From NCBI GenBank assembly GCA_027596945.1, contig JADGJH010000795.1, positions 1-14,359 on the forward strand: 14,359 nt of DNA, in the 5' to 3' direction. Source of the DNA: Physocladia obscura. Lineage: Eukaryota; Chytridiomycota; Chytridiomycetes; Chytridiales; Chytriomycetaceae. The stretch's first letter is position 1. Each line of letters opens with the position of its first letter. The translations under genes were made by a program, and so were the position numbers. Under the pieces are notes generated by a model. The model made no database searches, had not been told where the DNA came from, and saw only the letters and a program-made list of their open reading frames with translations. Positions 1 through 10,108 of this stretch are shown one piece after another.

Positions 1-94
1 CTTCGACAATTACAGCTGCAGTGGCTTGACCAACTTTTTGCTTCTTACAATTCTTGAGTGCAGGCTTTATTGTTAGTTTATATGCTTTTTCCAT
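1..94 (-). CDS. 5' end of an unidentified protein, cut by the window edge
   Basis: An ATG at 94-92 on the minus strand opens a frame that stays open to the left edge, giving 31 codons that begin MEKAYKLTIKPALKNCKKQK and continue VGQATAAVIVE. The stretch is Lys-rich and has sensible amino acid content, unlike the AT-rich spacer before it. No domain can be recognised in so short a piece and I do not name a family. It lies in the same orientation as the eIF4G gene, about 790 bases downstream of the eIF4G stop, so the spacer must hold its promoter. The start choice rests only on this being the first ATG in a frame that runs off the edge; an intron could also interrupt it. Confidence 0.4.
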   Translation of the reverse strand, partial: MEKAYKLTIKPALKNCKKQKVGQATAAVIVE

Positions 95-884
95 TACAAA
101 TTAAAAACTCGGATTTTCTCACTTCTGAGTTTTGAAAACTCAGAAATTGGACATTTGGTGCAAAACTCTCAATAATCAAAAAATCTTATTTTTTTAAAAA
201 AAAAATCTGACAGTCATTCCACGTCCTTTTCGCAAATACATTTTTTCCCGTCACTGAACCATCATCAGGATTTTTTATGGAATTGTCTCAAACGAATTTG
301 ATTCATTCTCAGGGGAACTGAATAAATTTGAACAGAAAATTTTGTTGGAGCTCAAATGAATATGGAGTATTTCCTTCAGAATCAGAAATATTGTTCCGAA
401 TAAAGTTTTCAGATTTGTATGATACAAATTGAGCCGTTTTTTTTTGCATTCAAGATTTTCAATGGATAGATATGTATAGGAAAATTTTGTTAGCAAACAG
501 AGGGGTAGAGAGTGGTACAGAGCAAGAGTCTGCTATGGAAACCTGTACCTGCCATATACAAAGTAAAGTCCATTCATTAGCCCGCCGAAGCTGTTGTAAA
601 TTGATTTTATGAAAAAATTATCCCTGCTTATATATCAGATTTCAACACAGCAATCATCGCTGGTTGCTGCAGAAGCAAAATCAACAACAAATCAACCAAG
701 CCTAAACTACAGTATGACAGCAGGAACCATATTGAAATGTCAGTTTAATCCAAAGCAGAATCAAACAAAATCTCATTGTTTAAATTATTATTTTGATTCT
801 CTTGTACCCAAATTTGACGGCACTGTGGTTTCAAGAAGTAATATTGCAAACAATTCATCATCGTTTAAGTTTTTAATCAAATAA
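95..884. other. AT-rich intergenic spacer
   Basis: This stretch lies between the eIF4G stop codon and the start of the partial gene at the left edge. It is AT-rich with T and A runs (around 190-212). Open frames on either strand are short, with low-complexity or skewed composition, and look like chance. It should hold the eIF4G 3' untranslated region, where an AATAAT-like element on the minus strand near 785-790 is only a weak poly(A) candidate, and the promoter of the partial gene. I see no RNA gene or repeat. Confidence 0.5.
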
Positions 885-3800
885 TTACAAACTTTCGAGA
901 TACTTTTCAAAATCATCCAAAGCGCGTTTTTTGCTTTCTTCGCCGCTCTGACTAACAGTTTTTCGCCATATTTCCCAAACACCAACGTCGATAATTCCAT
1001 GTGCTGTAAAGATCCGGAAAAGGTGCTCAAAAAATGATGCCACACTACCATTGATTGCCCAATATTCTGCAATGGCATTTACTATTTCAAGCTCAAGTGC
1101 TAATCGATTATTGCCACTTTCATCCAGAATTTTTGAAAAAAGACCCTTGTACGAATCGAGAAAAGATTCTTGTTTCTGACAAAGCTCAGGCGAGTTTTCG
1201 ACGGGTGCAATGATGCCGTTGACGAAGATTGTTTTTGATCCAAGAAGCTCAAGAACGCTCTGAGTGAATTTCCGCACGAATGTTCTGGATATCCTTGTTT
1301 CTTGGTCGTATTCAGTCTGACGGAGAACATTAAATGATATTTGAAATAGCAAACGGTAGAAACCATTAAATAAAATAAAGGAAACTCAAGCAAACCTCCA
1401 TCCACTCGATAACTGCAGAAATGTCTTCACTAAAAACTTTTGCATGCAATTCTCTGAATTCTGAATCAACAGCACCGACATCTAAGCATTTCAAATTATT
1501 GCTTTCTTTCCACTCTGCAAGAATCTGCTGAGTTCGCTTCGCAGCTGGCCAGAACGCCAACAATTCAACTGTCTGTCGTGAACAAACTTCAATAAGCCCA
1601 TCTTCTCCCTTTAATCTTCGAACAGTATTCAGCACTTCGGCGACTATCCCGGGAATCGGCGGTTTGCGCATTGTAGTTTCGATTGAGTCGTTGAGGGCGA
1701 CTTGGAGGCTGGCCAAAGTAAACTGTTCATCATTGGACGCAACAAGAGCTCCATAAAACACTCCGAAGAATTTATATACTCCAGGAACGTCAAATGAAAT
1801 ATCTTCTAGTAATTCTGCGGTTGCAGTAAAGCTGAAATTTGAGCAAAATAAAAAGCATTAAAAATTGAATAAAACGAAAACGAAGGATTTTTTTTTTCTC
1901 TTCACTCACGCGGCATTAACATTTTCAACAGAAACACTTCCGGCCTCAACCAACGCTGGAATCAAAACGGACGTTTTTTGGACAGCTTCCGCTTTTCGAT
2001 TTAGGGTTTCGTTAATCAGATGAGTCAAAAACGCAACATTGAATTCATTGGTTCCCAGTTCTTTGTGCCCAGCAATGACTTCATTTACGTCGTAAATTGA
2101 GAACCACTCTTCAACGAAACCAGAGTATTTGGCGGTAGCCTGTTCTTCATTGAGCGCTGGAATTTCAGGAGTAGTGGCGACTGGAACATTGGCATCAACT
2201 ACTTCAGACAAATCCCCAGTCAGCAAACTAAAAAATTGTAAAAGTACCAGGAATAAGTATTATCAAAGTAAAAATTAAATATTAAAAATCTTTAAAAAAG
2301 AATCTGGAATTTTTTTATGCCAAACAGACCTGAACTGATTAACCTGCTGCTTAGGTTCTTCCTTCTTTTGCCCACCACGAGGTCCTAGATATACCTGACT
2401 GGCTGGTTTTTTCACATCAGCTCTACCCAAAATGGAAATCTCTTCAGCCATTGAGTTTCGCGAAGCCTTATTTCCCTTCTCTTGCACAGTACTCCATCCA
2501 TCAGAGCTCTTTTGACCAGAAACACGCGAATCTTGATTTCCGCCAACACCACGACCAGAAATTTGGCGATCTTGTCTGTCTTGTCTGTCGCGACCACCTC
2601 CACCACCTCCACCTCGTCGATCGTTATCCCGTCTGTCGTCGCGACGATCACCGCCACGTCTATCGCCACCACGATTATTGGCATTCAACCGTTGTCTTGC
2701 CTCTTCTTCTTCCCGAGTTTTCTTTTCGGCAAGTGCATGGACTTCTGCAATTGTAAGTGGCCCGGCTTCATCCTGTCGCCCCTTCCATCTATTCATCCTC
2801 AAATCAATGAGATCCTTCAGCATAAATCGAATGCGAGAGGTGAGCAGGGAGTTATTCGACAAAGCAGCGATCCGTTCGAAATAGGCGTCAACAAAGCTAC
2901 GCCCTTTTTCGTGATCCAGTTTTTCACCAATGGTTTTCATCAACTTACAGACACATTCCGACTCTTCTTCTTCAGGATTGGCAACGTCGCGGAGAAGCGA
3001 TTGAACACATCGATGCATGATTTTTTCGGTAATCATGTTGAGGTTGAACAGTTCGCCAATGAAAGTAACATTTCCAAGAACCCGGCGCTTAAGTTTTGAA
3101 CGGTTGTATTCGTCTTGAGCGTACTTTTCTTTTTCCTCACTGCTCATCGAGTGGAGTCGCTTCAAACGTTCTTGACGAGATTCTTCTTCTTCGCTGTCGG
3201 CTTTAGACCATTTCGCACTGTTTTCAAACTCTTCTTGACATTTGTTAAGGAGGAGACGTCGGAAGACGTTATTTTTCGCGTCCATATCGATCCAAGGTTG
3301 AACCTTCGGCAACTCAGTGCTGAGCTTTAAACAAAGTCTACCATACATATTCTGAAAAAATTGCTCATCCAATGCTTTGTCGAAAATAAGGTCGATGATT
3401 TTTTTAAGAATGTTTGGCGCAGTTATTGGAAGCTCCAAAAAGTGTCCGCTGACTGAATCAAATTTTTCGATGGTGAGCTTGTTGAGGTATCCTTTAACTT
3501 TCTTTTCAATCTCGGCTTCGCGTGCCTCAATCGCTGCGTCTTCACTTTCGTACACGACCTTCTTGCTTGTGAGTGTGTGCGGAGTCCATCCGTTTTCAGT
3601 AGTTTTGATCGGTTCGACATACGGTTCGTTTGCGAATTGCGAATAGCTGCTCATTCTGTTGGGACCACCACCGCCGCCTCCACGAACTCCGCGTCCTCTG
3701 TTGCCACGATCGCCGCCGTCACGAGAGCTAATTCGTTGCTGTTGATCACGATGGTCTCCACCAAGCATGCTGCTTCGGCTCGACATGCGTCCGGTTCCCG

Positions 3801-6755
3801 CAGGAGCTGCGACAGTTGGCATGATTCCACCTTTTCCACTTGGATATGATCCGCTTCCGCCGCGCTTTGGAGCTCCTGCAAACGAATTTTGACGCGAGCC
3901 TCCCCTTCCAACTTTTGCGCCACCACTACTACCAGCCTCTTCAAGGAAAATATCCATTGACGGTAACCCTATTGGCGGAATATTGCAAATGCTGAAAGCT
4001 TTCAAAAAATCCAGCTGATAAATAATCCTATCACCGACAACTTTTGGCAAGGTCAAACCTTCGGGGTAAACCTGGCGGTCGAAGTGTTTGAGAATAGTAA
4101 CATCGTTTTCATGCTTGGTCTGCACGAGTCCAGGAGGAGATAGACCAGGTGGAAGCTGAGGTGAGTTGCGGCGATCATGGGTGCTTAGTGCAATAGTTGG
4201 CGACTCAACGATTTCTCCTTCCTCGAGTAGCTGGGTGTTTGGCTGCGGGCTAGCGGTCGGAGATTTTATAACCTTTTCAGTTATAATAAGGTCCGGCGTT
4301 CGCGTACGAGCTGGCGAATTTGAACGCGATGCTGATTCTCCTTTAACCAGCAACTGGGAATGTGGAGATTTTGCTGTCGCTGGCTCAATCGAAATAGTAG
4401 AAGCAACCGATCTTGCAGGAGATTTTGATTTTGAACGTTTTGGTGATTCTTCCCGTTTTTCGACAACTGGTGTAACCTCGATCTCTTTGACGGACTTTGC
4501 GGGCGAGGCATCTCGTGTTGGAGAGAACGCGCGTTTTGGCGAAGTATCACGTTTGGGAGACGGTTGTCGTTTTGTTATCTCATTGCCTTTCGCAGGCGGC
4601 TCCGGTGATTTCGATTTTTTAACGGTAACGACAGGCGCAGATACTGATATCGGGTCCAGCAGAGCTTCGATAACTGTTTCAACTCCATCCGGTGCTTTTG
4701 CACTCTTCTTGAAAGAAATAACGTGCCCTTGGTTGTCTTTCAAAACAACGGTAGGTTTCTCTTTGTTAGAAGTTGGAGCTACAACAGCAACTAGTGGTAT
4801 GGTGCCAACGATCGGGGAGAAAGTGGGTGCCGCTATCGTTGGGATTGCGGCGACAGGATTTGGCGATTTTGGTACGACTACTGTTGTCAGAGAACCGACG
4901 GCGAGAGTTCCGGACGCAACAGGCGCGTTTCCTACAACTTCAGCGGAGGGAAGTTTAATCTCTTCTTTTGTCAAAGGATTTGTGATCCGGATTCCTTTTT
5001 TTTGCGGGCTGGCCAGAACGATAGGAGCTTGCGGCAAAGGAATCGTAAAAAGGGAAGATCCTGCGCTTGGTGATGGAGGTTGAGAATAGCGGTTATGTTG
5101 TTGCTGTTGCTGCTGCTGCTGCTGGGACTGTTGCTGGGGGGGTTGCTGTATGGGAATGGCGCCAGGTGGTCGAACAAACTGTGAGTATGATTGAGGATAA
5201 TAATAAGCCGGTTGCTGATCAAATGTGTATTGGCCAGGGTAAGGCACATATTGGGGATAGAAAGCCGTAATTGCAGGTTGAGGTTGAGGAGACATTATCG
5301 GACCACCTTGAGGAATCGGCATTTGCTGATATTGCTGATTCTAAGAAAATGGTCAGCGTACCGTATCTCTATTTACGAAGAAAGAAAAGCAAACAAACTT
5401 TGAATCCTCCTTTTTGATAAGCCGAATTTGAAGCTGCGGGTGGTCGGCCCACATTTGGACCTCCGCGTTGGTTATATGCAGCCTGGGAATACGGATTAAA
5501 CTGTTGGCTCGACTGTAACGGATACATTGGTTGTTGCATATGAGGTGGTGCAGCCATAATAATTGCAGCTTGTTGGTAGGGCGGATGGATCGACTGTTGA
5601 TACTGAACATGAGTCTGTTGTTGGTGAAATTGAGGCTGCGATTGCTGTTGCTGCTGCTGCTGCTGCTGCGCGTGACTAGGAGCAGAAAGTGTGACCGGAA
5701 CAGGAACAGGCGAGTTATCAACGTTCATTGTCGATTCATTAACATGGGAAAGCTGTTTCGCTGCGACAGTGGGCGACACTGGAGCGGAAGCTGCCACCAA
5801 TTGGTGAATATCAGTAGATAATACAATTGATTCAATTTTAGTTGGGACGGATTCAAATTGAGTCGGCGGTGTGACGGTTAGCGCTTCGAAAGGAGCCTGT
5901 CGTTTCTGGCAATCAATAAAATATCACAGTCAAACTTACGTGAGCACATACAATTGTTGGAGCAGCAGCCGGTTCAGATTCATCGTTTGCTTCGTCCGTA
6001 GAACCAAATTTCACTTTCGTCACCAAAACAGCTGCAGAGACAATATTTAGAAAGAAAAACGTCAAAGCTCAAATTGTCGTTACATACGAGCGGGAACGTT
6101 CGGTTTGAAAGTGACGCTTTCAGATGCGGCGAAAGACGGCCTAAATTTAAGAATTAGCCACAGTCAAAGAAAAGGAATACACTTGCTTTGTAATTGCAGA
6201 TTTTGAATCGACAGTTGTTTTTCCAGCCGCTTGGGCAGCTTTTGCCGCAAATGTCAATGTGACTGATGGCGCAAACGAGTTAGGAGCAATAGCGTCGATA
6301 TTTGAGGGTGGTTCAGATTGAATAGCCGCTTGCAAATCGGTACTTTGAGTGGATACTGGCAGATTTGGTTGAACATTGCCAATAGTGCGGCTATTACTTT
6401 GGTCGTTGGCATTATTGTTGTTGCTGTTATTGCTGCTGTTGCTATTGCTGTTTGCATTCGAATTGTTGCGAACGTCTCTATTATTTCCGTTGCTATGGGC
6501 GCCTCCCCCGCGTCCTCTGTTTGTACTGTTATTGGAATTAACCCTCGCGTTGTGCTTATTTTGGGATTGACGCGACGATTGCTTATTTGCGGCGACTGAT
6601 AATGGAGTAGCCGCCGTGGCTGATGGTGCTGACACAGAAGCAGAAGACACAGTTTCTGCAGATGTTAACGTTGGAGTAGTCGATGTTGCGATGGAATGTT
6701 TTTGGGCCATCGAAGCATACGAAATAGTTTTTGGCGGAGGGTTGGAGTTTGCCAT
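885..6755 (-). CDS. Translation initiation factor eIF4G, eight exons
   Basis: eIF4G is the cytoplasmic scaffold of the cap-binding complex eIF4F: it holds eIF4E and the helicase eIF4A and recruits the 43S complex. Proposed exons, read from high to low coordinates: 6755-6181, 6140-6088, 6031-5952, 5905-5399, 5340-2330, 2227-1910, 1831-1396, 1316-885. They join in one frame to about 1803 residues. The N-terminus is Asn/Gln/Ser-rich. A YX4L eIF4E-binding motif (YQLDFLKAF) starts near residue 846. MIF4G, the eIF4A-binding HEAT domain, spans about 1019-1256 (starts GYLNKLT). RGG-rich linkers flank it. MA3 spans about 1438-1550 (with DVPGVYKFFGVFY), and a W2 (eIF5C-type) domain fills the last 100 or so residues, ending DDFEKYLESL. 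The first intron must use the GTATTC donor, because the neighbouring GTGTAT donor leads to an immediate stop. The third intron could instead start 12 bases later (GTAAGT, 34 bases), adding four residues. Yeast eIF4G lacks MA3 and W2, so the length and layout are closer to animal eIF4G. Family certain, exact splice sites inferred. Confidence 0.92.
2540..2690 (-). repeat. Arg/Gly/Asp-rich repeat after the MIF4G domain
   Basis: This part of exon 5 encodes GGDRRGGDRRDDRRDNDRR, then a Gly run, then tandem DRQ triplets (the plus strand shows repeated cttgtctgt). RGG/RDR-rich segments bind RNA and can be methylated on Arg by PRMT enzymes. It follows the MIF4G domain; a second Gly/Arg-rich block lies before the domain, near 3660-3720. 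Confidence 0.75.
4501..4560 (-). repeat. Hexapeptide Ser-Pro repeat in eIF4G
   Basis: Four Ser-Pro dipeptides fall exactly six residues apart (about residues 666, 672, 678 and 684), within units SPKRDT, SPKRAF, SPTRDA, SPAKS. Each is followed by basic residues, which suits proline-directed kinases such as CDKs or MAPKs. The regular period is seen directly; phosphorylation is inference. Confidence 0.75.
5097..5147 (-). repeat. Second Gln-rich tract in eIF4G exon 5
   Basis: CAG/CAA codons encode a run of Gln broken by Pro and Ser, followed by HNRYSQPP. The first part of exon 5 is Pro/Gln/Tyr-rich, as in prion-like low-complexity segments of RNA-binding proteins. That comparison is by composition only. 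Confidence 0.8.
5643..5670 (-). repeat. Polyglutamine (CAG/CAA) tract in eIF4G exon 4
   Basis: A run of mainly CAG codons on the minus strand (seen as CTG repeats on the plus strand) encodes about nine consecutive Gln in a Gln/Pro/His-rich N-terminal region. It is part of the eIF4G frame and is interrupted by CAA codons. Such a tract can vary in length by replication slippage. Confidence 0.85.
6396..6476 (-). repeat. Asn/Ser-rich low-complexity tract in eIF4G exon 1
   Basis: AAC/AAT and AGC codons alternate to give a segment almost entirely of Asn and Ser, directly after an RGRGGG motif. It is in the eIF4G frame. On the plus strand it appears as a GTTGTT/GCTGTT repeat. Confidence 0.8.
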
Positions 6756-7140
6756 GATTCTGGTGAATACTTCACGATGCGAAGAATAAATGATACGATA
6801 TGATATGGAAAAGACAAAGGAAAATCAGACGTAAATCGTCCCGTGAACAAGAGACGCGGCAGCAAGCGAAAATGAAGCAAAGTTGCCGGGATTTATTGGT
6901 CAAGCGGTCCTTGCGGCTGAGTGCTAATTGATTCTAACTCAGATTCAACGAAATTGATAATGCGAGCGATCAGCTAGATTAGCGAAACTCGGCAGTTGCA
7001 ATAAAATTTCGCGCTGACAAGAAGTCGAGTCGACAACGGATTCTTTCAGTTGATTCTGTTTGTTCTTGAGAGGTTGAGGTACTTGACAGGGTTTGTGTTT
7101 CCCTGTGTTCCTCCGTTTCTGTGGAAAAAAAAAAAAAGAA
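6756..7140 (-). promoter_or_regulatory. Probable eIF4G 5' leader, possibly with an upstream intron
   Basis: Read on the minus strand, a long T tract followed by CCACAG (acceptor AG at 7120-7119) looks like a strong 3' splice site about 360 bases before the eIF4G ATG. It suggests a spliced 5' untranslated exon. I could not place the matching donor with confidence. CpG is normal here, in contrast to the block that begins near 7350. No TATA box stands out. Confidence 0.3.
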
Positions 7141-7560
7141 AATTAAGTACTTATCGACCCACATCCTAATGCCCTGGATAAAAATTAATACTCCACGCAG
7201 TTATTCTTTTTTGCATTTTCTGCCTATTTTTACGCTACCTATTTAACATATCCATTCACAATTAATTACCTTGATAATACTTCTGCTACAATTGATTCTT
7301 TATTGAGATTACCTGTCGGAGCAAGAAGTTTTCATTTGGCGCGGGTAATGTAATTATTCTTAATGAATAAGGGAGATTTTTTATTCATAAAACAGTGCAA
7401 GGTAATGTTGTTGCCATTAACAAGAATCATCTTCATGGATTTCTAAAAAAAAGATTTATTGTAACAGTAACAAAGAATAAACAGCACTCATGGTGCTGAA
7501 CTTCTCAGAGACAAAGACTAAGAAGACCGTGACTTGCTAATCTCACTTGATTGAGATTCG

Positions 7561-8604
7561 AATGACAAAATTAATCCCCATTTGAATTCTGCCAGTGAAG
7601 AAATGGACTCACTGGAATCGGACAAAGTAGCGATGACTGAGAACAAATTTAATCCAGCTACAATGGGATGCTTTGCAGCTTGAACTCAGACTTAGAGGAT
7701 GACAAACCAGCAAAACCTGCAGAAATGGAACACACTAGAGAATCACCTATGGGACACAATCAACAATGGACATCAGCATATTGTAGGCAAATTGCACTTA
7801 CAACTACTTATGTGGTTGATAAGAAAACTGCATGCAACGCTGAGGCCTCTTGGATGCTACAGAAACCACATTGTCAAGCTACTCACAGAATTGCTTTCAA
7901 TAGATTTAGCACAATTCACTAGTGTACATACTGAAATTCAAAGCCAACTTTGACCTGAAGAAAAAGCCAAGCATCTATATCATATTTGGTTTAAAGTGCC
8001 TGTTACATTCAAAAAACTTTCCAGTGTGAAGCAGTATACTGAAACTCCATGGGATTTTTCAATTTCCAGGGATCTGCATACTGGAAAATTATCAGCACTA
8101 TAAAACAAAAAATTACTATCCCAATAAGAGTTGAAAAGTTATTTCAAGCAAACCCCCACTTTTGTTAAAATACTGTACTATTGGTACTGATTTTTTAGAA
8201 ATTTGGGAAATCACCTTGCAGAATATTCAATGGTACAAAGTACCTACTGTTTCAAGTGAATGCCTCTATTCAAAAAAAGAATTGATTGGTCTAAAAAATT
8301 AAATTGTTGTGCTCAAGTAACCATTTGAAGTGAATTTGCAGGTGCAGGATTCAACAGTAAACTTAAGCACCAAATCCAGATGACAAAAATGAAATATCAC
8401 CAAAAACGAAAGCAACAACAAAACAGCACTAGCTACTCTTATTCCTCTCAGCTGCTTTCACTTGTTTGTGTTTTGTTTATGAGTCACCAAATCATGAGAT
8501 GAATCTGCATACTCTTGGACAAAGAACCATTGCACTGGAACCTCAATCAAAATTACCTACACATTGCCAAAATACAGACAAGCAACTTTGCTCAATGTAG
8601 AATT
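7561..8604 (+). pseudogene. Decayed reading frame in the CpG-poor block
   Basis: In the plus frame starting at 7561, about 348 codons carry only nine stops, against roughly twenty expected by chance at this base composition. Six of the nine are TGA (7681, 7951, 8188, 8257, 8326, 8500), although TAA should dominate in AT-rich random sequence. The text between stops reads like protein: an acidic stretch near 7600, a Leu-rich helical stretch at 7750-7920, and Lys-rich segments later. Around 7640-7700 the better reading switches frame, so small indels are likely. Coding-like text may continue to about 8880, including a CSWCG motif near 8840. I do not recognise the family. Confidence 0.3.
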
Positions 8605-9157
8605 TAATTTTCTTTTTTTTTACAGCATAAGTATGATTGATGTGTGGGTCTTTGTAAACTGTTACTATTAAAAGCGACTTCAAAAATTTGGAGTAAACAC
8701 TGGTGGATTGAGCAACAGACTTCATTTTGATGGTAATATTGGAATAGACAATAAATTTTTTGTGAATTGCATTAAAAGATAGCCCAAAATTTCACAGTGA
8801 TGAAGTTTCTCCGTTTTTAAATCCTCCTATTCAAAATGTTCATGGTGTGGTCGGAATTATGTCACTATCATACAATTAACTTTCTAAACTTGCCATTTTT
8901 TGTGTTTTTATTATTCAGCAATATATCACTTGTGAAATATAACTTTGAGTACTTGACTTGAGGAATACGCAATAGCCTGCATCACATCTTCAAAGGCCTG
9001 CAACATCTGAGGGCAAAGAATTAACACTAAAGCCAATTGCCACCTATTGCATTAAATCTTGAAAGAAGCACTGAAGACTATAGTTTGAGGTCTCCATACC
9101 AAATAGAACCTATTTGCAGTGAATTAAATCCAAATCTTTTCTTTAGAAGGAAATCTT

Positions 9158-9172
9158 CCACAACGGTTGTGG
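9158..9172. repeat. Short perfect inverted repeat
   Basis: CCACAAC and GTTGTGG flank a single G, giving a seven-base-arm palindrome. It holds one of the few CG dinucleotides left in the CpG-poor block. It could be a protein-binding site or chance; nothing ties it to a function. Confidence 0.3.
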
Positions 9173-9240
9173 ATTTTTCCACACCAGCATTTTAGAAGAA
9201 ACTACAAACCTGATTTATCATTGAACACAACAAGAATGAA

Positions 9241-10108
9241 TTCAAGTCGAGTTGAGTCGAGTGCAATCAGAGACCGCTACACAAACGGCTGTTCGTGTTA
9301 ACAACATCTTAAAATTTTTATTGACTCGGGTTTGAGTGCAAATGAATTTGTCAAATCGGTAAATTTTTGAAAGACATGCGCACTAATTTTTTCATTAAGA
9401 TTCTGCATTGTGGTTGCATCTTAAAAAAGCGCGGACAGAAAATTTGAGCGTTCTCAGTTATTTCTGCTCCTACTTGTAATTACTTTTCCATATTACCTTA
9501 ATTCCAAGAAAAAATAGCGACGAAATAATTTCATTCAATTCGATTTGTACATTTCTATCATAAATTCTCTGGAGGTTCAGCAAAATCACTCTTCGGACAA
9601 ATTCACTCAAAATTCAATAAATAACTTCGTGACTGTGAACGAAATTGAGTTATCAAACGTTGTTCTATTGAAACGGTATAACAGGTATGGCATCTTTTGT
9701 TTCTCTTTTTTTTTTTTGAAATTTTTATCATGTGATTTACTTTGATTATGTCCTCTTCTCTCTTCCTTTCCCTCTCTAATCCAGTTTTTTCTTTTGTCAA
9801 ACTGATCACTAAACTGTTTGAAACTTTTTGAAGGGTCTTGTCTTCTTTATTGATTTTTCTTTTTTTTCACAATTACTCACTTCTTCAAGGGTTCGACACG
9901 TACTAATTAAATTTGGTTTTTCGATTTTATTCGGGTTTTATTAACGTGCGATATCGTTCAAAAAATTGATGAATACTTGTCACTAAAATTCCTTAAATAT
10001 CTGATATAAACAATTAAATGCATTGGATCCAACTAATATTTCGTTTCCTTGATTTCAAATTTGCCGGAAAACCCTGAACAAAAACTTTCTTGACTGGGTT
10101 GACTGGTA
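9241..10108 (+). promoter_or_regulatory. Upstream region of the SAM-domain gene, with an intron-like segment
   Basis: CpG returns to normal at about 9240 (for example GTCGAGTTGAGTCGAGTG near 9246-9263). Segment 9685-9784 looks like an intron: it starts GTATGG just after ACAG and ends in a long pyrimidine stretch, then CTAATCCAG. This suggests a transcribed, spliced leader for the gene at 10109. I did not find an upstream exon encoding a signal peptide. The rest is AT-rich with T runs and no other gene that I can support. Confidence 0.35.

Larger units (their letters stand above)
7350..9240. mobile_element. CpG-depleted block, probable decayed mobile element
   Basis: Counting by eye, only about seven CG dinucleotides occur between 7681 and 9240, where base composition would predict roughly fifty. 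About 17 occur in the 450 bases just to the left (6900-7350), and they are frequent again from 9240. TG and CA dinucleotides are common. This is the mark of old cytosine methylation followed by deamination, which in fungi is concentrated in silenced transposons. The block contains a broken coding frame (listed separately). I found no terminal inverted repeats, target-site duplication or recognisable transposase or reverse transcriptase motif, so the element class is unknown. Edges are approximate. Confidence 0.4.

Noticed and set aside
609..884. A 91-codon plus-strand frame just past the eIF4G stop
   Set aside because: Composition is Ser/Asn/Gln-rich as expected for random AT-rich sequence, it has no domain, and it lies in the likely 3' untranslated region of eIF4G.
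2482..3099. A 205-codon open frame on the plus strand
   Set aside because: It is antisense to the MIF4G and RGG parts of eIF4G, with low-complexity His/Thr/Ser content, and is a shadow of the real gene.
4166..5083. A 305-codon open frame on the plus strand
   Set aside because: It lies wholly opposite eIF4G exon 5. Ser/Pro/Thr/Val-rich coding sequence on one strand readily leaves the other strand open, and its product has no recognisable domain.
6141..6182. GTGTAT donor for the first eIF4G intron
   Set aside because: It is next to the chosen GTATTC donor, but joining it to the acceptor at 6141 produces a stop within seven codons.
7545..7565. tRNA B-box-like sequence GATTCGAAT
   Set aside because: No matching A box, acceptor stem or cloverleaf could be drawn around it.
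7350..9240. Terminal inverted repeats of a DNA transposon
   Set aside because: I compared the edges of the CpG-poor block and found only seven-base matches such as GATTTAT, which are expected by chance.
9545..9745. A 66-codon plus-strand frame upstream of the SAM-domain gene
   Set aside because: It has no ATG at its start, is not signal-peptide-like, and runs into the intron-like segment at 9685.
9885..9900. tRNA B-box-like sequence GGTTCGACAC
   Set aside because: The upstream sequence is T-rich with no A box or pairing stems.
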